Shown: positions 45,893 to 58,100 of the stretch, one piece after another
How the letters are laid out: each line of letters starts with the position of its first letter
Position numbering within the stretch: the stretch's first letter is position 1
Assembly: GCA_010645155.1 (NCBI GenBank)
Contig: JAAGOF010000109.1
Coordinates: forward strand, 2,032,889 to 2,096,888
DNA length: 64,000 nucleotides
Direction of reading: 5' to 3'
Source: Tigriopus japonicus
Taxonomy: Eukaryota > Arthropoda > Copepoda > Harpacticoida > Harpacticidae
The notes under the pieces: generated by a model
Told to the model about the DNA's origin: nothing
The model's database searches: none
What the model saw: the letters and a program-made list of their open reading frames with translations, nothing else
Program-made: the position numbers and the translations under genes

Positions 45893-46992
45893 ATGAACGT
45901 AATGGTGAGTGAGTCTCATTTGATTTCATTTGTTCATACACTCAGGTTGGCAATTGTAAATAGAGTTTATTTCTTGGTTAGGCTTGATTTTACTTAAAAA
46001 TCAAGGACATGATCACATTTCAGGTTAGTCACGAGCTTCTGGGCCCCGACTTCCTACCCGTGCTCTGATTTGTTGTTGTTAAATCTATTTTCTAGATCAG
46101 GAGCCGGCAACCACTTTTGGTTCAAGGCCCACAAATATGTTTACATATAGTCAAGGACCCACCAAACAAACGTTAGTTGGTTCTGGGGCCCATAAACTAA
46201 CGATCAAAGAGCTTTGGGCCCACGAGTACAGAACTAAGGATGTCCAGCATGCCTACTATTTTGGACTTTCCCCACAGCTCCTGGACCCACCAAAGACCAC
46301 CCACCCTTGTGCCCACATGTGGGCCACGGCCCACCGGTTGCCTACCCTTGTTCTAAATTTACAGCTGCACAGGGTAGTCCATAATTAATGTCCCCTATAC
46401 TTTAACAGTAATTGATGTAAAAGAAAATATTGATGCGAGTTTTTGATACAAACAACAAAAACAAAAAGTAGACGTTTTTGTCCGACCTTCGTTTCTTTTA
46501 TTTGAGCAATTCAGTTACTTTTAGGCTACGTTATGTGAAGTCAAAGCAAGGATGATTTTTCAGAATGGAGCGGGCAAAAGTGGGTGGCAGAAGAGAGCAG
46601 AGCTCAAAAAAATTGCCCAAATGACTGACCAAGAAAGTTTACATTGTGTCTAGAGAGACTGAGAAAGCAAATGATGAACAACTTTAGCTTCGTCCCTAAC
46701 GTTATTTTCTTTCTTTTAGATTGTTTTGAGCGCTTTATTGGTCTGCGTATCCTCGGCCTTTGCTGCCCCAAAGACTGGGTTTGGAGAGCCTTTCGGAGGT
46801 GTTCGTTATGTTGAGGCAGACAATCTTGTGAGGCTTGCAGCACTCAAAAATCCAATAGCATTACCTTATCCACCCCGACCGACCCCCAACCCTTCACATC
46901 ACTATCCAAAACGTGTACCTTCGCGTTACGGGTTCCAATATGTCTACCTTGGTCATGCTCTTGATGGAGAGCCCATCGTGAACAAAAAGTAA
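45893..46992 (+). CDS. Small secreted protein, 94 residues, unknown family
   Basis: Two exons: 45893-45904 (MNVM, phase 0, donor GTGAGT) and 46720-46992 after a TTTTCTTTCTTTTAG acceptor. Residues 1-19 form a textbook signal peptide (MNVMIVLSALLVCVSSAFA), leaving about 75 mature residues. The mature chain has no cysteine, a proline-rich middle (LPYPPRPTPNPSHHYPKR) and an aromatic C-terminal part (RYGFQYVYLGHALDG) ending in VNKK. A PKR dibasic site could allow processing. A TATA box upstream and AATAAA 77 bp downstream make a compact complete gene. The short first exon ending within the signal peptide is common in arthropod cuticle and secreted-peptide genes (knowledge of such genes), but the family is not recognised. 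The intron holds a hAT-type MITE. Confidence 0.8.
46098..46350 (-). mobile_element. hAT-type MITE (CAGGGGTCGGCAA family)
   Basis: Inverted relative to the 10032 copy. Ends CAGGAGCCGGCAACC and GGTTGCCTACCCTTG. The 8-bp duplication TTCTAGAT/TTCTAAAT at 46090-46097 and 46351-46358 has one mismatch. It lies inside the intron of the secreted-protein gene. Confidence 0.82.
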
Positions 46993-47068
46993 ATGGACTT
47001 TGCATATTTCATCGTTTTAGTCCGAGAAATTATGTTACTGATTAGTTTGTTTCGAAACGAGTTTCATC

Positions 47069-47074
47069 AATAAA
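47069..47074 (+). terminator. Polyadenylation signal of secreted-protein gene
   Basis: AATAAA 77 bp after the TAA at 46990-46992. Confidence 0.7.
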
Positions 47075-47485
47075 CGCTTTGCCAGGTTCAATAATCATTA
47101 GGCTTATATTTTTTGAATCGAGATCGTCTTAATCCTAATAAAAGGTCTTGATGAAGCATGCATCACGCTTAATAGGTGTTTGGTATTCCTGAACATTTCT
47201 ATTTTACAGACAAGCAAACCAGAAAGGGAATAACTTAACTGCATTGGATTTGACTGTTTGTCTCTTCTGCAAAACTTCAAAACCTAACCGATTTTAAAAT
47301 GTAATATAATTAAAATAAAAGGGCTCCTGAGCCGAGACAAAATGAGACACTTTCAATTTGGGAACATTGACTTGTTGAAGGTTACTAACACGAGTGCAAA
47401 GCCAGTCTGAAAGCTACAGGCCTTTGGTTTTGTGCTCCGAAAAAAAATCAATTGACTCTAGGAGACTTATGACATGCATATAAAG

Positions 47486-47740
47486 CAGGGATCGGCAACA
47501 ATTTTTGGGTCAAGGCCTACCAAATTTGATTACACGTTGTCAGGAGCCCACCAAACAGATTTTTAATTTGTGGGTCCAGGGGCCCACAAATTAACAATCA
47601 AAAAGCTTTGGGCCCACGAGCACAGGACTATGGATGTCCTGCGGGCCCACTATTTTGGACTTTCCCCATAGCACCTGGGCCCACCAAACCCCACCCTTGG
47701 GCCCAAATATGGGCCACGGTCCACAGGTTGCCAACCTCTG
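47486..47740 (-). mobile_element. hAT-type MITE (CAGGGGTCGGCAA family)
   Basis: 255 bp, same orientation as the 46098 copy. Ends CAGGGATCGGCAAC and GGTTGCCAACCTCTG, with 8-bp duplication ATATAAAG/ATGTAAAG (one mismatch). Confidence 0.82.
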
Positions 47741-48479
47741 ATGTAAAGAGAAACAAAGCAAATGAGACTTTAATTTTGCTGGTCTTGAGTAAGCAAGTAA
47801 AGTGTGCTCTTGACAAAAGCGAGAATACTGATCGCTTCTGAATGTTAAAGTACATTCGTATTCATTCGAATACACAATACAATTACGAATACATTCTGTA
47901 TTCGTAAATTTCTGTGATCTAAGAACCAGAAAGTCAATGACATGCAAAAGAAAAAAGAAGCGCAAAAGGGAGGTGCATCCTTAAAGTTTATTACTTACTA
48001 ACGTTTTGGCCAATTTTTTATCCGTCGGCCTTACCTATAAACTAAAGCTTTTTATGCAAACGAAGTCCATCGGTGCATTTGTCTGTGACCCGCCTTTTGA
48101 CCGTTTTTAGTCAAAAGAATCTAGAAGCCACAAAGTTTGATCTGAAATCAGACTGATTGACAAAAAGAGGATTATAGGAACACAAAATAAGGTTAATTGG
48201 TTGGTTTTTACGCTTTTTCAATGTTTTTTTGCGATTGAGCACCTAACTTACTGTAGAACACCTTATTTTGCAATCATGTTGTATCTCAGATGGTCTCCCC
48301 TAAAGCACTAAATTATAAGCGTATGCGCTTGAAATTGACTGGTTCCTCCTTAGGAACTTGTCTGCATCACGAAATGCCCTTGAAAACGTGCATTTTTGGG
48401 AGAAAATGCAAGACATGGTCATTTCCAGCCAATAGTAAAAAAATATTTGTGTATAAAATGTTGCACTTTTTTTTGGCAG

Positions 48480-48510
48480 TCTGTTTGTTTGTTTGTTTGT
48501 TTGTTTGTTT
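48480..48510. repeat. (GTTT)n microsatellite
   Basis: Perfect GTTT repeats, about seven units. Confidence 0.9.
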
Positions 48511-48689
48511 TCCGGAGTCAGACCACCGGTTTGCAGCTGCGATCTGACAAAGACTGTCCGCTCCGTGTGGAAATTGCCACTCTAACAACAAGCATTAATT
48601 AAAACGTTAACCTCGGGAATGATCACAGATTCGCCCATGTAAGCTCTCAAAGCCGTGACTGGTGCATGCAAATTAATACCACAAGCCAT

Positions 48690-48790
48690 TAGGGCTCTGC
48701 AAGCCTGGGATTCGAACCAGGATTTTGGTGGGTAGTTGGCGATTGCTCAACCCTTACGGTACAACCGCTGACCTCAAAGCACTTGTAGCG
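48690..48790 (-). mobile_element. tRNA-derived SINE-like sequence
   Basis: On the minus strand, AGCGGTTGTACCGTAAGGG is followed about 35 bases later by CCTGGTTCGAATCCCAGG, a B-box with paired flanks. The T-arm loop is a base too long and no acceptor stem closes, which argues against a working tRNA gene. Its body differs from the SINE at 37983. Confidence 0.5.
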
Positions 48791-49661
48791 TTTGACATTA
48801 CTATTACCTCTTTAATCTAATGGAAGCACTCGATCTGATAGGTTAACACGTCATATCATGGTGCTTTGGTATCCCTTCTCCCGCAAATGAAATTGTCAAC
48901 ATAATATTCCTTCAGCGCTGCAGACCTGAACATCCACCTCAACTCTAGAATTTTCTTTGATTTAGGCTCTGTTGCAACAATATGGCCCTTAAGAAAAAAC
49001 TTAACAAAGCAAAAATCTGGCCTTCACTGAATTTGCTGTGATGTTATGTATTTTTCCTGTATTTATTTGATGCCTTGTGTGTATTGCTCTGAAAGGAAAA
49101 AAAACCTGATTTATTATGTACAACTGTAGCTGAGTCAGACAAGTTTAAACGTTGTAAAACGACTTCAAACAAGTTCTGACGAAGTTCGACGAATTCAGGC
49201 CAAACTTCGTACGTTACATTTGTATGTTCATTGGTGACGAAGCCTAAAAACGTGACCAAAAAACAATCATTGGCAGCATCCAGTGTTGCTGTCTGTTTGC
49301 ATTATTGCCAATATACCTTAACTTCAATTCCAAGTGAGAATCTGAGAACGGATCTGAGAATAGCTCATCTTTAAAAATAAGTATTCAATCCATATTTTTA
49401 TTCAAATCTGTAATGTTTGATAAATGAGTTTCCTTCCTTGCTGAAGTTGCAAACATTACAAAACAATGCCGTGCATTTCTGTTTTGACTTACCTAATGGT
49501 AGTTGGCTCGTAAAAAAGAGCCTTTTGTGTCAAAAACTTGATAATTCAATAAATCTTTAATTCGTAGATATAAGAACAATTTCCTTCCAACGTCTACCTA
49601 AGGAACGTTTAAAATGAAATAATATGGTTTGGGAAAATATCTTGCGTCTTCTTCTTTGTTT

Positions 49662-50440
49662 TTATTCCGGTTCGTGGCTCACATTTTCCATTTGAAATGC
49701 CTTCCCCACTTTCAACTGGATATGGTCATCAAACTTTCCATCATCTTGGACGACAACTCCCAAATCCCTCATGGACGAGACCTGCTCAATATCAGAACCT
49801 CCATTTTCTTTGAGCGGAACATCTAATTTTGACGCCCCATACGTCATTGTGCGGAATTTCATCCCGTTCAATGCCATATTACTCTCGCCAACCCAAGAGT
49901 AGATTTTCTCCAAGTCCTCAACTAAATATTTTGAGTCCTGACCGTTCCTTCCACAAACTAATTTTGTGTCATCAGCATATGAAGAAATACTGGCTTTTGT
50001 TCCAAACTTCTGGAGAGGAGCAATAAAGAGAATAAACAAGAGCGGACCTAAAATTTAACCTTGCGGAACACCTGACTTGACATCATACATGCCGGTAAAA
50101 GATCCTTCGACTTTAACTATTTGCTTCCTTTCGCTTATAAAAGTATCAATCCAAGTCAGGACCTTACCCTGGACCCCTGACTCTTTGAGTTGATCGAGCA
50201 AAAGACCATGATCTACCTTATCGAAGGCCTTGGCAAAGTCAAGATGGACTACATCAACTGACTCGTGACTTTCGAGCCCTTCAATGATTTGCTCAATATG
50301 ATCAACCAATTGGGTTACTGTACTAAAATGAGCTCGAAACCCATGCTGTCCAGAAGGAATTAAATCATGGACTTCCAAATAATCTACAAGCTTGGACTTC
50401 ATATTCGACCCCTGTATACGTAGAAAATAAGCCTCAAAGG
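49662..50440 (-). mobile_element. LINE reverse transcriptase pseudogene
   Basis: The minus strand encodes RT motifs in order: QHGFRAHFSTVTQL, VDVVHLDFAKAFDKVDH, KVEGSFTGMYDVKSGVPQG, then after an in-frame TAA (about 50058) ILGPLLFILFIA and SSYADDTKLVCGR. The style is that of arthropod Jockey/CR1-like non-LTR elements. The nonsense codon replaces the residue after PQG, so the copy is inactive, and 5' and 3' ends are missing. Confidence 0.85.
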
Positions 50441-51289
50441 CGAGCAACAAGTCAAAAATCAAGTACACCGTAAAGCCCAGACGTTTCACATCAAAAGTTA
50501 CCACTTTTTTACCTCAAATATTCATCAAATATTGATATGGGTGGTTGAACAACGTCTTAACTTTACAGCATAATGCATTTTAACGTGTTTCTTGCTCTTG
50601 ACATCGATGTTCAAAAACGTGCAGGGGTCGCACAACATACCTTTATAATCACTATGAACTGGATTACCTGACAACAAATCATGTGTAATATCATCTCCTC
50701 AAAAGAGATATATCTTAATTTTGATTTTTCATCAAGCATCTAAAAATCGTACTTGTTAACGAGTTACAGGCCCAGTCTACCTCTAGTCTTGATACCCCAC
50801 GTAGACATACGCCCCCATTTAATTTTTTTTTGTGAAAATCAGTAAATTTTTCTACGCACTCTACATGATATTATCAATTACTTTTCAAACTCTGACTTCT
50901 TCAAATTAACCATAATATCAATTGATACTTTGAGTTTTTACTTGCAAAACAATTATGTTGTCATCAATGTGCGGTCAATGTGATACCACTAACAGGTACC
51001 TTTTTATACAATACACACTCAAGCTATGATGTTTAAATACTTTTAAACTAAAATAGCTTTTGACCATGATTTTTGTGTCAGGAGGTAGGGCTTTGCACAA
51101 CCAAGGGCAGACAAATGAGGTGGAAAAATGAAGTTTAAAAACACCGTCATTCTTGAAATATGTGTATAACGTTCGTGTTTTTTGGAGAAGAAAAACATTC
51201 CTTGTGGTTCATGACATAATAGTTTTGATATTTAAGCCCGTTCATAAGCTTTTGGTTTATGTAAATCACTCTTTCATATTAACCTTTCA

Positions 51290-53000
51290 GGCATTATAAG
51301 TTGCCAGTTGGTGCATCGCCATTTAAAAATGGCAGATCTGTGTATTTTTCATCGTTTTGAAAAGGCAAAAGGGGGAAAGAGACGGAAGGATTGTAATTGA
51401 CATGTAATTGTAATTGAAGTCAATTACATTTTCGGATGATGTAATTGTAATTGTAATTAATTACATATTTCGACAAAGTAATTGTTATTGTAATTAATAG
51501 GGACGGGCAAATAGTGTAAAAAGATTTTTGGTAACATAAACCCATTTTTCTGCACTTTTGCACTTTTCACCTTTATTTGCACTTTTTATTTACGTTTTTG
51601 GACAAAATTGACAAATTGTTAAGAAAATGTAGTAGCTTTTAAAAGAATTTTTAGTTTCAAGATCAAATTTTGAACTAGTCGAAAAAGCTTGCATTTGCAA
51701 TCAACCATTCTTAGCACCTTGAAGAAATATGTGCATTTCAGGCGCAAACCTCACACTTTATTCAACATCTTGGCTTTAACTATAAATAACATCCTGTTTA
51801 CTAAACTAAAGATTAGACAAAAGAATCTCATTGCATGCAACCAACAAATAGCAAACCTAAAGAAACTCATGTTATGGTAATGGAAGGATCTACAAACAAT
51901 ATAGATTGCGGAATTGGGTTTGCTGCCTACAAAGGTCGCTATTTCTAAAAAAAAGGCCGTTATAAACTTAAAATCATCAAGCTAAGGATACATCAATGTA
52001 GCAGTACACATTGTTTAATTGACTTGGAGATTTGACTTTTAAGTTCCAAAAGTAATTGAGAACAGTTTTGATGTGATGAGACAATGAATGCCACAATTGA
52101 AATTGAGTTCTGGTAATTTGGCCATGGGCCAAATATTGAAGTAATGTCACTAAAAAAAACGCTTAAAACACATTTATGACTATTTTCTTTGATGCAATTG
52201 TTAGGCACACATGGGTATTTTCTGTTCAATTCTCAATGTCTATTTTTGAACAACTTGAAGGACGAAAACGGAGTGATGTAAAGCCATATAAAACAATTGT
52301 TAAATATATTTCGACAATATTTTAGGTACATACATCCACGAGACCACCTTAGGAATGAAAAATTCAGAAGGTTGTTTTCTGGTATATTTTAAGGGACTTT
52401 ATATCCTTTTTGCTAGTGACCTAATTAATAGAACTCTATTACTTGTGCGGCATTGAATCTTCACCTCAAACTAGTCTCAAATGTCTTTAGAACTTGTAAA
52501 TGACTTCTCCTGCTCAGTTAGGAGCCGTGGGTACTCCATGAATGACGTTTTAAGTCCAAATGCAAGTTATTTGCTCTTTTTTTACATTTATTTGCACTTC
52601 TTTGACATTTATTTGCTCTTTTTTGACACTTATTTGCTGTTTTTTCGACATTTATTTGCTCTTTTTTGACATTTATTTGCACTTTCAACATTTATTTGCA
52701 CTTTGTTTTGCACTTTTGGGCACATTTTTTTGCAACTTTTGGTAACTAAAAGGGTAAGATTATTTGCACTTTCTGCCCGTCCCTAGTAATTAATTACATT
52801 TTTCGACAAAGTAATTGTTATTGTAATTAATTACATTTTTCGACAAAGTAATTGTTATTGTAATTAATTACATTTTTCGACAAAGTAATTGTTATTGTAA
52901 TTAATTACATTTTTCGACAAAGTAATTGTAATAGTTAATTATATTTTTAGACAAAGTAATTGTAATTAATTAAAATTTTCAAGTAATTGACCTACTCTGT
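51290..53000. repeat. Interspersed repeat with TAATTA-rich tandem array, interrupted
   Basis: 51290-51497 matches 9011-9265. The array continues at 52786-52960 as four to five units of about 37 bp built around TACATTTTTCGACAAAGTAA and TTGTTATTGTAATTAA. The two halves are separated by the hAT-type element. Confidence 0.75.
51498..52785. mobile_element. hAT-type element (TAGGGACGGGCAAATA ends)
   Basis: It starts TAGGGACGGGCAAATA and ends TTTCTGCCCGTCCCTA, with an 8-bp duplication GTAATTAA at 51490-51497 and 52786-52793. The right part (52560-52710) is a tandem of CATTTATTTGCTCTTTTTTG-like units; the interior has no transposase. Confidence 0.8.
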
Positions 53001-53938
53001 GTACAGGCAGGCAAAGTCTTCATTGGATTTTTTAAAACTTAATTGAAAGAAAATTCTAGGGACCATGAATTAAAAGATTAAGACCTATATTATTTCAAGT
53101 TTTTCCTTTGAGTGACGTAGACTACGTATTTCAATTTCCAGCTTGATAAAATGAGGAGAGAAAAATCATTCCTTGTCAAACTTTTATACTGATGGAACCA
53201 AAGAATGCATGAGCCCGCTCTTTTGTGGTTCAAGGATGAATAGAAAAAGGTTAGCTAATTCATTTTCAGTCAGATTGGCATTGAGCTGAAAATTGAAATA
53301 TGTAATCCACTCAATGTCTCTATTGCAAAAATATCCACAAATCTATTCCGTTCATTATTCAGTTCCAAGACTATAGTCTTTGTCAATTTCATTTTACAAT
53401 ATCTAATTTTGAAAAATAGGCGCATAAACCTATAATCCTTACACTAAGTAGAGGGGGCTTTGTTAGTCAAGGTTCCATAACTTCCGAAGCTTGTATCAGA
53501 AAAATCAAATTAAAAATACGAGATGGGAAGATCAATTGTTTTCGTATCCAAAAAATATTTCTGAAGATTGTATTTGATCCCCTAAACCACTCTTCAAAAT
53601 GCAAAACTAAATACAAAAAAACACTTAAAATTCACCTTGATGCAAATAAGCGCTCAAAATGCATATCAGTGCAAATTAGGGCTCCAAATGCTAATAAAAG
53701 TTTATTGCATCAAATTCTCAGCCCTAGTCATAAGTATTGTAGTTTTCGATAGATTTTTTTCAATTCACCGTTTAACAATCTCGATGTACTAAGGAATATA
53801 AGTTCTTCTGTACATATCCCTGTTGAAGCCCTTGGGCATAGATGTAGCATAGACATGGGACAGTTAGCACAGTCCCGACAAAGGCCTTTCATTTGAGCCT
53901 CAAGGGGAGGAGAGCAGAATTTTTTGGTTGGAATAGAC

Positions 53939-54190
53939 CAAGGGTGCACAACCTCTAGGCCCGGGGACACTTGTGGGCCCGAGGCATATTTTGGCTGGCC
54001 CCAATGTTAATTCTTTCTTCTAAAAAGAAAGAAAAATGGGCCTCAAACTCTTATTTGCACCGGCAATAGTTTTTGAGGAGAAACTCGATATTCGATATCA
54101 GGGGATAAGTCCCTTTGTTTGAGAATATGGGCCCCGACGCACATTCAGTTACGTTTTTGGGCCTTTGCTTTATATGGTTGCCGACCTCTG
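53939..54190. mobile_element. hAT-type MITE, divergent subfamily
   Basis: 252 bp, ends CAAGGGTGCACAACC and GGTTGCCGACCTCTG, with a perfect 8-bp duplication GAATAGAC at 53931-53938 and 54191-54198. The GGGCCC-rich interior differs from the 10032 family apart from the ends. Confidence 0.85.
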
Positions 54191-54388
54191 GAATAGACTC
54201 TTTGGTATCCCAACATATCTCACTTTTATAGATGGCAAAAAAATAACGTCTATGAGCTTCAATCAGACCTAAAACGGACACGGGTAGTGTTCTAAAAACG
54301 CCAAAATTTACACCTGGATCGCCGACCCTGTAGATATGATATTTTTTATCGCTAGCCTCCCACTCCATTGAATTCACTGCTTCTAGAC

Positions 54389-54631
54389 CAGTGGTCGGCA
54401 AAAAATTTTGGGTCTAGGAAATTTGATTACGTGTTGGTAGGGCCCACCAAACAGACGTTGGTAGGGTCAGAGGCCCACAAATTAACGATCAAAGAGCATT
54501 GGGCCCACGAATACAATACAATGGAAGGCTCCTGGGTCCACTATATTGGACTTTCCCCATAGCTCCTGGGCCCACCAACGATCACCCTTGGGCCCACAGG
54601 TGAGCCGCGGCCCACCGGTTGCCTACCCCTG
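54389..54631 (-). mobile_element. hAT-type MITE (CAGGGGTCGGCAA family)
   Basis: 243 bp, ends CAGTGGTCGGCAA and GGTTGCCTACCCCTG, with 8-bp duplication TTCTAGAC/TTCTAGAG (one mismatch). It is inserted at the edge of the hairpin repeat that follows. Confidence 0.84.
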
Positions 54632-54639
54632 TTCTAGAG

Positions 54640-55105
54640 AGAGCCAAGAAGCACGGAAATCATGGAGTGGGAGGCTAGCAATGAGAATTATGATCTCTAG
54701 CAGAAAAGAACCATTTGCGTTCTTCTGCAAATGTGACCTGGCTTGCATTGAGAAGAACACGTCTTTAAAATTTCAGCCCAATCGAATGCCGGAATAAAAA
54801 GTTATGCCTTCTCAAACTTATGTACTGAAGAGAGCATAGAATGAATGAACTTGCCATTTTGTAGTAAAACGATTACCACAAAAGGGCTAGTTCATTCATT
54901 CTCGGTAGGATTTGCACTGAACTTTGAGTGAGCATAACTTTTGTCTCCGACGTTCGATTGAGCTGAAAATTGAAATACGTATTTGTGTCAACTTATGCAA
55001 GGTTTCATTTGCAGAAAACATAATTGAATTGTTCTTATTGAAAATCATTATTCTCATTGTTAGCCTCCCACTCCATGATTCCAGTGCTTCTTGACAGAGC
55101 CAAAG
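54640..55105. repeat. Inverted-repeat (hairpin) element
   Basis: The left arm begins AGCCAAGAAGCACGGAAATC and continues TGGAGTGGGAGGCTAGCAAT; the right arm ends in the reverse complement (CTCCCACTCCATGATTCCAG, GTGCTTCTTGACAGAGCC). A third partial copy of the right arm lies at 54350-54388. Related sequence with GCTGAAAATTGAAATA also occurs near 53230-53310. Confidence 0.65.
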
Positions 55106-58100
55106 GTATAAGCGTTGTTTTTGGGAATGGTACAAGTTAGTAAACTAGGCTACAAGCCATCCAAATAGAAGAGGGGAACTAGAAATCACCTTTTGATGAA
55201 TTTCCGAGTGTTCTTCTTGCTGTTGTATTTTAACAACTTTTGTCAATTCCAATTCTTTTTTTGAATTATGTGTATGACTCTTGACTAAGAGCATGAAGAA
55301 TTTTACTTCATTTTTCGCCTTTAGATAACCTTGGCAGCCCACCACTCAGCCCCAAGTTTTATTGATATTTCTTCTCTGTGGCAAAATTGGAAGGTTCAGT
55401 GACAAAAACCCCTTCTTTCTTCCGTGAATTTAATTTTCTTGATTCTCGGCTCGAATTAACTGGTTTAGAATTGGCATCTAATTTGCACTTTTCAAACCAC
55501 AAATTGTGAAGTAATAATGACTTAAGTCTGTAAATGCTGCAATTTTGTTGTTAGAATGATTTCTTTGACAAGAATCCCGTTAGGTTAGGTTCAGCTTAAA
55601 TTTTAGTTGATTTTCAATTCAATCTTGAGTTTGGATCAAAAGCACTGACGGTGGATTTGTAGTCAGACATTTACAACTTAAGGCCTTTACATTTGGAGAG
55701 AACCATAACTACAAGTGACCACTATGTCTTTTCAAGATGAGTTTGGCAATGTCTGGTACGTTTTTTTGAATGCCCTGGGTAAATTTTTATTCTAGCCTGA
55801 ATATTTCGTTTAATATGCAGAACTTTTGCAAAAATATACTTTAATTATCTTCGTTTAGCAAAGTTACAGATCAAAAACATCAAGCCATATTCTGTATCTA
55901 TTTTGCCGGAAAGCGCTTTCAGAATTAAATAATTAACACTCCCTACCCTCAAAGTCTTTACTTAGCTAATATTGAAACGAAAAATTAATGACTAGGGCTG
56001 AGTATCTAAGGTCTTACCTAAAAAACTAGGTATTAACTAAATCTATGTTTTCAACCTAATATTAAAATTTCCCCTTCTTCTTTAGGCAATTTTTACCTAA
56101 GTCACCTTTTTAACTAAGTTTTCAACCTAATATTAACGTTTTTCTTATCCTAAAGTCATTTACACAGTAAGGCTCCTTACCCCAGTGTCTTTAAAATACA
56201 AGACGCAGGAACGAAGAAAGTAGTGATGTGTTTCGAACCAGAAGTGCTGCCAGTTTTGACTCGGAAGTTTATTGCTGTTAAAAAGGGCAGGTTGTATTGA
56301 ACTTTTTGAAAAGACCTAAACAGGGGCCAATTTGGCAACACTCGAATAAGTTGGATTTCGAGTTCCATCCATAGTAGTGATGGAAACAATCCAATCACCA
56401 ATCATTTTCACGATAGGTTGCCTAACTAGGTCTGCCAATTAGCCTCCCGAGTCCATCATCTTCTGTTGAATGCGTTGAGGGAAAATAGGGAAAATACTAC
56501 TGACGGGGCCGAAACCAGCAATGTCTTATACAGTATGAGACCAGACCAATACAATGAAAGTCTCGCTGGTCTTGATTCCGACTTGAGACCAAGTGAGACA
56601 TGCGAAGTGTTGCCAAAATTGCTCAAATTGGGTTTTGCCTTTTTCTGTGGCGTTTGAATGGTTTCAATTTGAAGGCACGATATACTTAGATTTATTTTTC
56701 CGCTGTTTTAAACTTAAACAATACAAATTTCAATGCAAGGAACAGCTCGTTTATTCTACAACTTGGCATAACATGTTGGCTTCAGAGTTTTGAAGAAAAA
56801 TACCTGAAGGACCGCTGAAAGTGTGACGTGAAATCTTATTCATTAACACCAAAACTTATGTTAAATCCCCAAATTGCTGGAGAATATTTCATTTAACAAT
56901 TGCTTATGTTATTACGTTGCAATGCAAGATTTTATATAACTCATTGGTGCAACGTTGTTATTTGAAATTTTCATTTGCTAAAGCCCATCAACATTGAAAT
57001 CAGGTGGCAAATCACGACATCACTACCACATTCTAGTCAACCTAGCTAAGAAGTGTGACTAGCACCTAAGATTTGAATATCAAAGGAATCATATTGAAAC
57101 AGACCATTTCGGCTAAAATCTTGATACAGCGTCAAAAAAGGTCATGGTCTCCATGCATAATACACATACCTCAAAAGAGAGTTAGATTTCGATTACACGC
57201 TTTAACAAAATTGTTAAACACGAATAGGTTCAATTGGTGGCGGACACCTTTTGTAGCTGTCATTTCCACAGGTCATTTCGTTCGTAAGACTTGATGCCGT
57301 CTTGATGCCAGCTTCTAAGAAGTATTAATTGAGACCGGTATCGGTTGGTCTCATGTATTGGAAATACCGTCTCGTCCCATCACTAGAAAATACTTTCCTC
57401 TGGAGCTTAACGCAAGTGGCACCCCTGCTTTGTTCCACTTTGGATCAGGGTCGCTATGCAAAGTGAAATGGTTCTTGATTTGGCAAGATAGTGTACTTTA
57501 CAAGAGGTGGTGGCAATCCTAAAGCTAGCAACCTCATGTGAGAGAGATTGAAAGATTGGATTTTTCCATCAGTAATCCATAGTTATAAAAATGGATTTCG
57601 AGTTGGCAGTGCTGCCATATTTTATGGTAGATAAGGTCTAATCCCTATTAAAAAGTTTAGTTGTGGTCAGATTTTTTACCCTGAAGACCAAAATGGCAAA
57701 ACTCTGCCAAAAATCCAACTCGCAACACATCAGTAAAAGAAAGAAAGAAGAGGAGTGGGAGCCACAATGATTTACATCATCCCATCCATAGAGGTCTATA
57801 GAGGGGCCATTGTTGTCATTTTGTCTGCCTTGTTTACGGCTGTAACGGGCCAGAAGTTGCGTGAAAAGGCAAATATTTCCGAAGAATATCGTAAGGTACT
57901 TGCCCAAGCAAGTGGAAGATCATAGTACAAATGAAAGTGCGCAAGACAAATCTTTGATGCCAAATCCCACAATTGTGTGATTTAATGCCTGTGAATTGGC
58001 CATCTTATTCATTGAACGCCTTGGTATAATTTGGGAGTAGCAAAGCGTAGACAGGAGGCCACATGGCCAAATAAGTAAATGTTTTTCAATTATTTGCCTT

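Noticed and set aside
56373..57393. hAT-type element with TAGTGATGG ... CCCATCACTA ends
   Set aside because: The flanking 8-mers do not match and the arms are similar for only about ten bases.
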